Part shown: piece by piece, positions 21,303-32,425 of the stretch
Layout: every line of letters begins with the position of its first letter
Numbering within the stretch: position 1 is the stretch's first letter
Made by a program: the position numbers and the translations under genes
Notes under the pieces: generated by a model
What the model saw: the letters and a program-made list of their open reading frames with translations, nothing else
Databases searched by the model: none
What the model was told of the DNA's origin: nothing
NCBI GenBank assembly: GCA_009192285.1
Contig: WBVU01000011.1
Coordinates: 675,348-739,347 of the forward strand
Direction of reading: 5' to 3'
Length of the DNA stretch: 64,000 nucleotides
DNA from: Morchella semilibera
Lineage: Eukaryota > Ascomycota > Pezizomycetes > Pezizales > Morchellaceae

Positions 21303-22947
21303 ATGAGTGACCAGCACCGGCAAATTCAACACATAGGGATTATTGGTGCAGGTGCATCGGGGCTATCTTCAGCAAAAGCCCTCGCTGCAGAAGGATGCTT
21401 CCAATCTATTGAGATTCTCGAGCAACGGATGAAAGATGGAGGGGTTTGGAACTACACCAGAGAGACGGCCAATGAGCAGGTGCCTTCTACAGATCCTAGC
21501 GTTTTCGAAGAAGCGGTACTTAGTGATGGAAAGTCTGTATTTATCTCAGCGATGTACGACGAGTTAGGTATGCACTCTTAACTCCAAATCTGATGTAGAG
21601 AGGCCATATCCACTGAGCATGTTATTGGCTATGGTGCTGTGCCCGCACCTACAGAAACCAATGTCCCCAAGCAGTTAATGAATTTTGATGGTTATCCATT
21701 TCTCAGCAGTTTACCCGTCTTTCCTCCCCATACCGCTGTAAAGGAATACATCAGGGAATATGGCAAGGACGTTCAGCACCTTATCATTTTCAACGCCAAG
21801 GTAGTTAACTGCCAGAAGAAGGGCAAGAAGTGGGAGGTGTGGATACATAATGCACAAACTCGTCAACTTCAAGGGAAGCGGTATTATGATGCTATAGTCG
21901 TTGCTGCAGGCCATCATAATATCCCTCATATACCACCCGTGCCAGGCCTGGATGAATGGACAAAGGCGTATCCAGGTTCAATTTCTCATTCAAAGAATTT
22001 CAGGAAGGCCAATTCCTATGCTGGGAAGGTAGTCCACGCTTCGATTGGTTTCATGTGACCCTAGGGATTTACTGAATGGAATAGAAAGTAATTGTGGTAG
22101 GAAACTCTGCAAGCGGTCTCGACATAGCTGCCCAGATTTGTAGGTTTAGCCAGCGGCCTACCCTCCAATCGTGTCGTTCAGAGTCCACTTTCGCTACGGA
22201 TAAGACCCAGGATGAAGTCCGCAATGTACCAGTGATTAAGGCTTTCTCAGTTGCAGAAAGATCTGTGGAGTTCTCCGACGGAACCATAGAACGAAATGTG
22301 GACTGTATATTATATTGCACGTAAGAACAATCCCTCACCCTAGGATGCATCAAAGCTAATATGTAGGAATTCATAGGGGATATCTTCGTTCACTCCCATT
22401 CCTATCATCAGTCAACGAGGGCAAGTACCCGTTGATAGTGGATGGATCCCGTGTACATAATTTATATCAGCATATATTTTACATCCCAGACCCAACACTC
22501 AGTATCGTCGGGCTCCCGGTAAAGGTAATGCCTTTCCAGGTAGCCCAGGCAGCAGCAGCATTAGTTGCAAGAGTTCTGGCCGGCCGAGTTGTCTTGCCTT
22601 CCAGGGTTGAAATGGAAAACTGGGAGTTGTGTGAGATCAAAGAAAAAGGAGAGGGGAAACGATTTCATTACATGGACTTCCCCAGAGACGCAAATTATAT
22701 CGATCAATTGGGATATATGTGTCAACAAGCAAAGGGCGAAGGAGACATGGACATTGGACTCGGGGCGCCCAAGTGGGGAGAGGAAGAAAGATGGATTAGA
22801 GCAAGAGTCGCTAGGATTAAAGCCGCTTATCTACAGATGAAAAAGCGGGGAATCGTTGCGCATAGGTTGGAGGAACTAGGATTTGATTTTGAGAAGAGGT
22901 TGGACGGTTTTCAAAGCTCCGAATCCCATCAGATAGGAGAACTTTAG
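21303..22947 (+). CDS. Flavin-containing monooxygenase (FMO1-like)
   Basis: Four exons (21303-21567, 21655-22028, 22085-22320, 22377-22947) give 481 aa; introns of 87, 56 and 56 nt with GT..AG ends restore all conserved blocks. The FAD-binding Rossmann motif GIIGAGASGLSSAKAL is at residues 13-28. The junction of exons 1 and 2 gives YDELETNVPKQLM, matching the FMO block before the flavin site. The FMO signature FxGxxxHxxxF/Y is seen as YPGSISHSKNF. The NADPH site VIVVGNSASGLDIA begins exon 3. LYCTGYLRSLPFL is recovered only with the 22376/22377 acceptor. The enzyme class oxygenates soft nucleophiles using NADPH, FAD and O2; fungal members often act on thiols. Substrate cannot be told from sequence. 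Confidence 0.93.
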
Positions 22948-23632
22948 ATTTAGAAATGCACCTAGAACGCGTGCCTAGCAAATTACAGTCTCAAGCGAGG
23001 GACCAAACGCCCCACTCAATCTCAATCTTGTTGCGGCCGTCCACTGAGGTTTAATGCTGTACTCCGATGTTTAATCCACATCAACCCCCATAAAACCAGT
23101 TCATAGTTGGGCGTGGGATGGGGAACGTTTTGATTCCAAATTGATGGTTATATGTATTCTTGGTGTTTTCAGAACACGACGTCCACATACAACTAAAATT
23201 TGTACGAGAATGTATTGTTCTACAACCACAAGTGAAGAGGTAAAATTTATGTTTGTAGACCCCTGGTACTGATAGTATCTTTACCCCAAATGTAACATTC
23301 GTTTCCGTAGTCGGTTTTTATAAGTAAGCGAACATTCTCATTGCAACCAAAATTTGTATGGGAACGCAACCCCAGATAACTGTTACTCAACAACCGCCAG
23401 GAAGTTGAGTATGACTCCCTGGTAGTGATAATATGTTTAGCTCAAGTGTCACATCAACAGCGCTACTTAGAAATTTTCGACTTACTAGGTGGTTTTGGTG
23501 GTTGCTCTCCCAATGTTCGCTTACTTGTGACATCCGACAATATGTAAAGTACTACTTGCGACGGCGAGCAATAAATCGCTGCCCCCCACCCAACAGTTAA
23601 CAAACTTTTGCTTGAAAACCAAGTCAGCTCTC
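22948..23632. other. Intergenic with repeated AAAATTTGTA words
   Basis: No gene seen. It holds an inverted-repeat element (23322-23526) and a partial degenerate relative of its arm near 23195-23230 (ACAACTAAAATTTGTACG compared with GCAACCAAAATTTGTATG). Confidence 0.5.
23322..23526. mobile_element. 205-bp MITE-like inverted repeat
   Basis: AAGTAAGCGAACATT (23322-23336) is exactly complementary to AATGTTCGCTTACTT (23512-23526). The arms continue imperfectly (GCAACCAAAA against TTTTGGTGGTTGC). There is no ORF. Confidence 0.6.
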
Positions 23633-24240
23633 ATGATAACCCACCGACTACAGCACCGCCTTCATTTCTATATCCGCTTACACGCGCAATGCAAGCAAAG
23701 CTTTTCTTGCGCCCCGTCTCTTGGGAAAGGCAAACCAATGCCACCCAGACCAACTGTCGCTGAAAACGAAATTGTGGAAGTTTTTCTCAAAGGAAGGTAA
23801 TTGGCAACCATGGGATATAGAGTCTAGTATCTATATAATATTGTAGATTTCTGACATAAACGCATTATTCCAGCGGCCCCGGAGGTCAAAAGAGTAAGTT
23901 TTCTCCATCTTGTGGTTCATTTATGCTCAGATATTAATGCCTGCACACATGTAGTCGTAAGTTATCTAGACACTGTTGGATTTATATCAAACTAACGCCT
24001 TCGTTCACGGCCTAACAGAATAAAACAACCTCTGCTGTTCAGCTTAAACATTTACCAACTGGACTTGTTGTAAAATCTCAGGCCACAAGATCTAGGGAGC
24101 AGAATCGCAAAATTGCTAGAAATATTCTTGCAATGAAGCTCGACGAGCGGTTTAATGGACCAGAAAGTAGGCATGCAAAGCTTGTTGAGAAGGCGCAGAA
24201 GAAGAAGGCCAGCAAGTCAAAGAAGGCCAAGAGAAAGTAA
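23633..24240 (+). CDS. Mitochondrial class I release-factor-like GGQ protein (C12orf65/mtRF-R family)
   Basis: The first ATG (23633) opens a basic presequence (MITHRLQHRLHFYIRLHAQC) and MPPRPTVAENEIVEVFLKG. Exon 1 ends at 23796 and exon 2 (23874-23893) gives SGPGGQK. The last exon (24019-24240) gives NKTTSAVQLKHLPTGLVVKS, QATRSREQNRKIARNIL and a Lys-rich tail ending in KKAKRK. To join GGQK to NKT in frame with the family consensus GGQKINKT, a 2-nt exon (TC, 23955-23956) between two introns of 61 and 62 nt is needed; both have GTAAGT donors and AG acceptors. GGQ catalyses peptidyl-tRNA hydrolysis on stalled mitochondrial ribosomes. Length without codon-recognition domains and the basic tail fit the rescue-factor branch. 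An alternative 26-nt exon (23931-23956) keeps frame but inserts nine residues. Confidence 0.9.
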
Positions 24241-25334
24241 TTATAATGACCCCATACTTTACATCTAGCTACTCCACAAGCTGACTAGGTTCTTCCTGCA
24301 GGTATAGTAAATTGGACTCAGCGAGAATGGCGGTCAACCACGAAAAGGGAGAGAGTGATCTTAACGAAACGGCAGTGGACGGCCTTGAGGATGAAGAAAC
24401 CCCCTTAGATCCAGTCACCACGACTAAGATGGCCGCGCAAGAGGAGGAGGTATCTGAAGCACTAATTGAGACCGACGGAGGACCGGCGCGGCTTAGGGAG
24501 TCACCTGAAGTTGCCTCCCATTCTCGAAGTATCACAATTAGGGGGCGCTTGGACGAAGTTCAACGCAGATAAGTTTACAAACCTCCTAGCCTGATTAGTT
24601 CGGTTATACCTTGTTTTTGTTTGGTCAATAAAATTGTCCATCTCCCTCATCGCGCAGGCCTTTTGAGAACATTTACCTACTAAGGAGTGTACCGGGTGTA
24701 AGGGTAAGTCTGGAGACGCTCTGGTGGTTGGTCGAGAGTTATTCAAATCGTGATTGGATGATATGGGGCCAAGACAGGACACCGCCACTGCCACGTACTG
24801 GGAGGAGAGTCCGATATCATGAAGCTCAACCCGTGAAGCCCGTCCCCATTCCATCCGTTCCACGAACACCGAATCCCGATCCATGAACCTGTTCCATGAA
24901 ACCCGTTCCATACCAGGAGACAAAAAGGAACACGGTCTGATCATCATGAATCTGCAAATATCAGGAATAAGGAAACAACAGGGGATGAAAGTCTGAGAGT
25001 TGGAGTTATAGCTTTAAGAGATTTTGGCAAGAGCTGGAGGGAGATAGGTTGCCTGACTTAAATAGAGTTCTGTACTTGCCAGGGAACCTATAGATGTGCC
25101 AGAGCAAATGGAACATTTGCCAACAGAAACAGAAGAGGAAAACCACCTATTCTCAATCTAGCAGAAAGGGAGAGACTACAAGAGTCTGTAACCAGCGATA
25201 AATGAACAATAAGACTACTTTGGCAAAAAATTATCCAAGAGATGAGATATACTTTGTTCTGTTAAAACTCTTTGTGATAATATGCCAGTGGCACCTATAG
25301 GTTGCTATAAGAAATTACCCTGTAAGAAACATAA
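24241..25334. other. Intergenic host DNA
   Basis: Open frames here are short and low-complexity; 24312-24572 (plus) is acidic with no recognised domain, and I do not call it. A decayed tandem stretch of CCCGTTCCA/CCATGAACC words lies at 24830-24915. No RNA gene recognised. Confidence 0.5.
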
Positions 25335-25974
25335 TATCACGGAGCGAAGCGGGGACGAGCACAAGGGGAGCCAAGGTACACAACCGAGGTAGGGCGAGAC
25401 AGGGTGGGGTACGTCATCAGCAAACTCAACTTGTGACTGGAGTCTCCCAACAGTCTCCCAAGTCTCCTGAGAGTCTCCTGAGACTCCTGGATATTTTTTG
25501 AGTCTCCTGAGGCTCAGGAGACATCAGGAGACAAATGAAGTCTTGCTGATGGTAGTACAGTATAGGGCAACTGAGAGGGTTGCTAGGCGAGAAGCGAAGC
25601 GAGGCTAAACAGGAGAACGAAACGGGGCTATGAATTTCCTTCTTCCTTCTAGGAAGTAGGAACGGGAGGGCTCAATGCTAGTAAGAGGTCCTAAGCTTTA
25701 TATTGACTAAAGGACAAGAAGGTTGCGTGAAGAAGAAAGGAAAGAAAGAGAAACCCTACAAGCGAGGGAGAAGACTCCCTATATATAGCCCCGAAATCTC
25801 TTCGCTGACTCATCCCATAGAAACCCACAGAACCTCAAGGAAATCCTTCTATTAGAAATACATACGCAACATTGACTCACATAATCCCTGCTCAGGAACT
25901 CATAGAATACCATAGAAAACCCCTGACTAATCCTTCTTTTTGCAACGTCAATAAGCACGCTCCACACCGTGATA
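25335..25974 (-). mobile_element. LTR D, reverse, interrupted by a mini-element
   Basis: TATCACGGAGCGAAGC to CACACCGTGATA on the plus strand. Without the 139-bp insertion it is 501 bp, the size of the other D solo LTRs. No clean target duplication is visible. Confidence 0.87.
25415..25551 (-). mobile_element. 137-bp mini-element in LTR D, TSD GT
   Basis: Reverse-oriented copy: CATCAGCAAACTCAAC to GTCTTGCTGATG, flanked by GT (25413-25414 and 25552-25553). It is the same length as the other three copies. Confidence 0.88.
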
Positions 25975-26033
25975 GATTATTACTGCTTGTCTTTAGTTTA
26001 CTTATGCTTATATATATATATATATATAGGGAA

Positions 26034-26364
26034 TGTTCCGGCATTTTGGCATCGGTCCCGAGGGCTCGGTAGTCGAAGCGCAGTTGTGATTGTTTAGGAA
26101 TTGCTAAGCGAGGAAGGGGTGTGTCAAAGAGGGGGTGTCATCATTGGGTTCTAGGAGATTCGATAGCGTGATGGATTTGTGACGTAAATAACAGAGATAG
26201 TGCCAGTGGAGAGGAATATGAGGTGTGGATACGATGGATTTCTATGGGTTCCTATGAGTGTACGATTGAGTCATAGTGGACTGGTGGAGGGGAGGTGTTA
26301 AATAGCGGGTATAGATGTTTTCTTAGTTCTTTCATTCTTTTCTCTCTGTCTCGTCTTCCTGTTA
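26034..26364 (+). mobile_element. LTR C, left part of a solo LTR split by Gypsy B
   Basis: Starts TGTTCCGGCATTTTGGC; continues at 42865-43186 after the nested insertion. The outer target duplication GGGAA is at 26029-26033 and 43187-43191. A (TA)n tract precedes it at 26010-26027. Confidence 0.9.
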
Positions 26365-26501
26365 CATCAGCAAGACTTCATTTGTCTCCTGATGTCTCCT
26401 GAGCCTCAGGAGACTCAAAAGATCTCCAGGAGTCTCAGGAGACTCTTGGGAGACTTGGGAGACTGTTGGGAGACTGCAGTCATAAGTTGAGTTTGCTGAT
26501 G
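26365..26501 (+). mobile_element. 137-bp mini-element at the Gypsy B border, TSD TA
   Basis: CATCAGCAAGACTTCATTTG to GAGTTTGCTGATG, flanked by TA (26363-26364 and 26502-26503). It lies inside the GTTAT duplication left of the Gypsy B LTR, so it inserted after Gypsy B. Confidence 0.9.
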
Positions 26502-26504
26502 TAT

Positions 26505-26914
26505 TTTCATGGATACGCTAGGCTCGGAGTACTGGAGGGATTGGTAGGGTTGGGATTACTGTAAGCTAGGAGGCGGAGATGAGTCAGAATAGGTTCTTTG
26601 AGTTTCTGTTACGCGAGAATGTGAGTCATGGGTGGGGTTACGCGAGGATATGAGTTAGGCTTGGCTCTGGAATAACGGGTATATAAGGGAGGCAATAGCG
26701 CTCGTTTCTGTATTTTCCTTTCTTTCTCTTTTCTCCTTACGCAACGTCTTCTGGATCTATTATATCTACAATATATTATAGTCTCTATTCTTTAATAAGT
26801 AACTATCGCTGTCTTTTATACTTCTCGTTCATTCTTCCCCCCTCTTGGGAAAGTATCGCTGCCACTACCCCGCACCCTGCGGAACGAAGCTACACCCTTG
26901 ACGCCCCCTTGAGA
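26505..26914 (+). mobile_element. Gypsy B 5' LTR, family E (410 bp)
   Basis: TTTCATGGATACGC to CCCCTTGAGA; direct repeat of 42461-42864. Ends form an imperfect inverted pair (TTTCATGG/CCTTGAGA). The TATA box GTATATAAG is near 26679, and ACGCAACGT, the self-primer motif, is at 26739-26747. A GTTAT target duplication is present on both sides. Confidence 0.93.
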
Positions 26915-26916
26915 TT

Positions 26917-26925
26917 ACGTTGCGT
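26917..26925 (+). promoter_or_regulatory. Gypsy B primer-binding site, self-priming type
   Basis: ACGTTGCGT lies 2 nt after the LTR end and is the exact complement of ACGCAACGT at 26739-26747. It differs from the Gypsy A site by one base, matched by the compensating change in its own LTR. Confidence 0.72.
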
Positions 26926-26948
26926 CGTCATCCGCACCGTGCACAACC

Positions 26949-28975
26949 ATGTCTACTCCTGGTCCTCCACCCCCTCCCACAGCCCGCATCCTAGATGGGG
27001 TCACCATCGATGGTAACTACCAAATTCCTCAAACCTTTAAGGAGTTTGACGCAGTCGAAGACAAACACTATCACTATGTACATCTCCTCGCTCTTGTGCG
27101 CGAAGGAGATCGGTGGAAGGCAGAACGGGACGCTAGCCGAGCCCTACACCTTCAAACCAGACAAGAGTTGGCCGAAGCCAGGGACCAACTGACCGCCTCC
27201 AACAACCATACCGATGCTCTAGAAGCCCAGGTCCGAACCCTGGAATTCCAACTCGCTGCAAGCTCGCGCACCATCACTACCACCACGACCACCACCCACC
27301 ACCACCACCTCCACCCACCAATAGTCTCCCCACCTGCTAATTAATCGCCTACCATTTTCGTTCAGAGTTATAATTCCCAGACCCCGCCCAAAATTAATTA
27401 ATTGGACCGGCAAGGAGCTACCTTCGGGTTCCTTAGACCTGCCTCTCCGTACGCAAAACATCAAGGGTTAACCATGAGTAGGTTCCTGAACGAAAGAGGC
27501 TAAGGTTCTTCTAATGCAGTAAGTCGGATTTGGAAGGGAAGCCCTAGAGCAGGTGTGACGGAGCACACCCGACGCAGAGAAGAAAGACCAATGATGACAG
27601 TCAGAGGGATCTCGAGGAGCACAGTGTACTCGACGAGGGGGCCGATGAAGACAGGGACTAACGCCGGGACATGGCACAAGCCACAGGCACCGGCAGAAGA
27701 CAAAGGCAAGAGCAGGGCACAAGAAGTACGAGCAGGGAAGAGGTGAGGAAGCCGAAGGGGACCTCGGACGAGAACGATGAGCGGATACTATGAGTTTCCT
27801 CTTGTAAAAGAGGATCGAGCCTTTGGTACGAGAGGCTAATGGCTGTTAGAAATAGGAAGTAGATTCCTTTGTATCCAGGGAGATAAACAGAAGACGAACC
27901 GAGAAGAAAGAAAGAAAGAACTAAAGATGGAAAACATCTATCCCCGCTAATTTAACACCCCTCCTCACACTAGTCCGCTATGACCCTCACCACTCTCGCT
28001 CATAGAACCTCATAGAAACCCGTCGAGCTAACAAGCCGTCGTAATCCATCCCCAATCTCCGCTATTTCTACATTACGCAATCCATCACGCCATCGAACCT
28101 CCTAGAACCTAATGACGACAGCCTCCACCTCGTACTCCCCACTCTCGCTTATCATTACCTTAACAACCACAATTGTGCATCGCCTACTGAACTGTCGGGA
28201 CGACTGCCAAGACGCCGGGACATCAGGTCATCCCAATGGCCACCGGAGATGCCGCCCCATTTGTTTCTGTCACCACCTTTGTTGCATTTTTGGAAGCATC
28301 CTTTGGAGCTCCAGACCCTAGAGGCACTGCCAGAAGGGAGCTCCAAGGCCTCCGCCAAGGCAAAGGAGACTTCGCGACCTATCTTACTCAATTTTTACGC
28401 ATCATGGGCCAACTTGATTATAATGAGGAAGCCAAGAAGGACGCCCTGGAAACTGGACTAGCCGACGACCTCAAAGATGCTATGATTTATCAGGACACTG
28501 CTGAGGAAGGTTTCGACGCCTATGTCAGGAGATTTATGACTATGAATAATAGGATTAGGGCAAGGAAGGATGCCTATAAACCGAATAGGAATCCGATGGG
28601 ACAATTTGCCTCCCAACCAGCTTCTCCACACCCGTCGCACACGCCAGGAGGCCTGGCCCCCATGGACCTTTCTGCTCTTCATGCTCGCCCCACTATACGC
28701 CCCCCCAGGAGGGTAAATATACGTTCGCTAATGGCCGCCGACACACTACCGACGCCGAAAAGAAATGGAGAATGGAGAATGGCCGCTGCGCCTACTGTGC
28801 CGCCCCCGACCATGTCTTCGCCAACTGCCCCCAAAGCAATCGCCCACGTGCTCCCCCTCCAGTAATGAGAGGCGCTGCTCTGTCTGCTCCCCCCGCGGCC
28901 CCCATCGAGAATCCCGGTCCTATTTCTACTCCTACGGATGTTGTTTTGTCTTCCGGTAATTCGGGTTTTCAGTAG
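26949..28975 (+). pseudogene. gag: Gypsy B Gag, split by LTR C and frameshifted
   Basis: ATG at 26949 opens MSTPGPPPPPTARILDG and a coiled-coil segment (RQELAEARDQLTASNNH) to 27344. After the inserted LTR, 28236-28865 carries the Gag core (FLEASFGAPDPRGTARRELQ, FATYLTQFLRIMGQLDYN). The CCHC knuckle CAYCAAPDHVFANC is in another frame near 28780-28825, so at least one further frameshift exists. Architecture equals Gypsy A Gag. Confidence 0.85.
27554..28222 (-). mobile_element. LTR C, reverse solo LTR in Gypsy B gag (669 bp)
   Basis: TGTGACGGAGCACACC to GACGCCGGGACA on the plus strand. Flanks GCAGG and TCAGG form an imperfect 5-bp duplication. Confidence 0.85.
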
Positions 28976-29064
28976 TCCCTGGCCAGTATTCTGGCCCTCG
29001 CCAGGGACCTTCAAAGGAATTTTCTTTATCTGCGTTTTCTATTTTTGGGTTTTCGGTTTCGGTT

Positions 29065-31677
29065 ATGGCAGAGGAAGAATTAAATAGAGACCACTTAGTT
29101 GTAGCCTGTAACATTGCTCACAATAAGAACTCTATTTCCACCTATGCTATGATTGATACTGGGGCCTCGGGATTCGCATTTATTGATGAAACCTTTGCGC
29201 GCCATCACCAACTTCCTCTTCTCCCCCTTAAAACACCTCATATTCTTGAGGTGATTGATGGGAGACCTATCGCATCCGGACAAATTACCTCAATATGCCG
29301 TGTACCTTTACTTATCGGCTCTCACCAGAAACAAATTCCACTTTTCGTCACTAAGTTGGGACAGTACCCTCTAGTTCATGGTATTCCTTGGCTGCAACAT
29401 TACGATGCCACTCTCAAATTTAAGAGCAATACGGTGGCCTTTGACTCGGAGTTCTGTAAAAAGAACTGCAATGCTATGACTACCCCCGATGTTATTCTCG
29501 GTATTAAACCCCCAACCTATATGATAGGCCCAGTCCCCTTTAGCCGTCTCGCCCGTCGCAAACAATTACAAATCTGCAGCATAACATTGTATGAGATTGA
29601 GAAGGCTCTTCAGGACGCTCCAAAGAATAGGTGGAAACAAAAGATCCCCAAACGCTATCACAACCGATTGAATATGTTTGATGAAGCCTTTGCCCAAGAC
29701 CTACCGCCTCGATGCCCCTACGATCATAAAACACCCCTGAAGGAAGGAAAGGAGCCTCCATTTGGTCCCCTCTATGACATGTCTAGGGACGAGTTGCTCG
29801 CACTAAGGGACTACATTCGGGAGAACCTCTCTAAGGGGTTTATCCGCGCTAGTTCATCCCCGGCTGGGGCACCAGTATTGTTTGTCAAAAAGGCTGATGG
29901 GTCCCTTCGCCTCTGCGTGTATTACCGAGGGTTAAATGAGTTGACGGTTAAGAATCAATACTCATTACCCTTAATTCGAGAAACTTTGGACCGTCTCTCT
30001 AAAGCCAAGTGGCATACTAAGCTGGATCTACAACAGGGGTACAATCAAATCCGCATGGCCGAAGGGGAGGAGTGGAAGACAGCGTTTAGGACCCGCTACG
30101 GTCACTTCGAATACACCGTGATGCCATTCGGTCTCACCAATGCTCCCGCTACCTTTCAACATTTTATCAACTATTGCCTCCGAGAACACTTAGATCAATT
30201 CTGCACTGCATATTTGGATGATACCCTTATATATAGCGATTCCCTCGAGGAACATGAACAACACGTCGAAATTATATTGGGGGTACTACAGGAGAATGGA
30301 ATTCTGCTGAAACCAGAGAAATGCGAATTTCATACCCAGAGCACTACCTATCTTGGACTGATTATTGAACCTAATGGTATTCGTATGGACCCTCAAAAGG
30401 TATCGGCGGTACAAGAATGGACCACTCCTAAGTCGGTTAAAGACGTACAAGCCTTTCTGGGTTTTGCCAATTTCTATCGCCGCTTTATTTTCGCATTCTC
30501 GAAACTTGCAGCCCCCTTGACCAAACTTACAAAAAAGGATGTTCCTTTCCTATGGACCCCGAAAGCAGAAAGAGCATTTCAATCCTTGAAAGAAGCTTTT
30601 ACCACCGCCCCTATTTTGATTCATTTCGACCCTGAAAAGCCAATCACAGTGGAGACAGACGCGTCGGACTATGTTGCCGGTGGTATACTTTCCCAATATG
30701 ATGAACAAGGGAAACTACACCCCGTGGCGTTCTTTTCCAAAAAGCATACGCCTGCGGAATGCAACTACGAAATCGATGATAAAGAATTACTGGCGATAAT
30801 TAGATGTTTCGAGGAATGGAGGCGGGAGTTGGAAGGAGCCAAACATCCCATTGAGGTTATTTCCGACCACAAAAACCTCGAATATTTTATGTCCACCAAG
30901 CAACTCAATAGGAGACAGGTACGATGGGCAGAATATTTATCGCGCTTTAATTTTATTATTAAATATAGACCGGGAAAGCAGAGTGGGAAGCTGGATGCGT
31001 TGACTAGGAGATCAGGAGATCTCCCTGAGGAAGGGGATGAAAGATTGTTGCACCAGAGTCAGACGGTTTTAAAGAAGGAAAATTTGGATCCTAAGCTAAG
31101 TTTGTTAGCGGGTTCTTTAGCAAATGAACCCGCTGAAAAGAATGCCTCCCTACAGAAATTATTTTATGAAGGATACTTAGCTGACCCATTTCCACAAAAA
31201 ATCCTGGACCTACGGCAGACGGATACAAAACACTGCAAGGAGATATCCCTAGCGGAATGCACCGAAGTGGATGGCCGCCTACTCTATCGCGGAAGTATCT
31301 ATATTCCAGATTATGCACCACTGAGGCTGGAGATTTTGAAACAATACCATGACGCCCCCTCGGCAGGACACCCTGGCAGGGAAAAAACCTTCGAATGGGT
31401 TAGCAGGGACTATTACTGGCCAAATATGCGCGATTACATCGGTCAATATATTCGGAACTGCCATATTTGCCAGCGAAGTAAGCCAACGACACATGGGAAG
31501 CTAGGAGTACTTCGACCGCTACCCATACCAGAACAACCCTGGAGAGAGATTTCTTTGGACTTTGTTACGGGTCTACCAGAGAGTGAAGGGTACGATGCTA
31601 TACTGGTGGTCGTGGATAGGTTAACGAAGATGCGCCATCTCTTGCCCTGCAATACTACTGTCAATGCGGAAGATTTA
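29065..31677 (+). pseudogene. pol: Gypsy B Pol, part 1 (protease to integrase core), interrupted by P1
   Basis: One open frame of about 870 codons. Protease MIDTGASGFAFIDETF; RT AYLDDTLIYS with CVYYRGLNELTVKNQYSL (the usual Asp before YRGLN is Tyr); RNase [19 protein letters not shown]; integrase zinc finger H..H with CHICQRSK, and the first DDE Asp in SLDFVTGLPESEGYDA. It stops being Gypsy at 31677 inside NAEDL, where P1 begins; the frame continues in part 2. No stop lies in this part. Confidence 0.95.
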
Positions 31678-31737
31678 CATCAGCAAGCTTGCAGTTGTCT
31701 CTGGGCGCATAACCCTCCGCCCTGGCGCAAAGCTGTT

Positions 31738-32300
31738 CTCCTGGCGCAAACCCCTGCGCCAGGGCGCGGACGCCAAGGCTTATCGCCTGGAGGCGCCAGG
31801 AGCCCCTGGAGATGCATCCTACCACACCACCTCCTGGCGTAACCCCCTCGCCAGGGCGGAGACTCCAAGCCTTTGCGCCTGGAGCTCCTGGAGCCCCTGG
31901 AGAGGATCCTATTTACCACCATCTCCTGGCGCAACCATCTCGCCAGGGCGGAGACGCCAAGCATTATCGCCTGGAGCCCCTGGAGCCCCTGGAGCCCCTG
32001 GAGCCCCTGGAGCCCCTGGAGAGCACCCTACCACTACCATCTCCTGGCGTAACCCTCTCGCCAGGGCGGATGCGCCAAGGCTTATCGCCTGGAGGCGCCA
32101 GGAGCCCCTGGAGATGCATCCTACCACACCATCTCCTGGCGTAACCCTCTCGCCAGGGCGGAGACACCAAGCCTTTGCGCCTGGAGCTCCTGGAGCCCCT
32201 GGAGAGGATCCTATTACCACCATCTCCTGGCGCAACCCTCTCGCCAGGGCGGAGACTCCAAGCCTTTACGCCTGGAGCGCCTGGAGCCCCTCTCCACCTG
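31738..32300. repeat. P1 left subterminal array, six ~92-bp units
   Basis: CTCCTGGCG marks unit starts at 31738, 31831, 31923, 32041, 32133 and 32224. The third unit is expanded by AGCCCCTGG 9-mers (31976-32018). Each unit holds the inverted pair CCTGGCG..CGCCAGG. GCGCCAGG words also make up the right-hand array of P1. Confidence 0.9.
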
Positions 32301-32425
32301 ATTATTCTCCCCACCCCTCTCAAGTGTACTATTGCTCTGAGAGCACCCACCAGTGCTCTGGGGGCATTCATCAGTGCTCTGAGAGCATTCATCAGTGCTT
32401 AGAAAACCAACTTCAGGCTAACTAT

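Noticed and set aside
24019-24240. Simple two-exon join of the GGQ gene
   Set aside because: Direct splicing of 23893 to 24019 gives a TAA within two codons.
24312-24572. Acidic 86-aa frame downstream of the rescue-factor gene
   Set aside because: No start context, domain or homologue recognised; the opposite strand is open as well.
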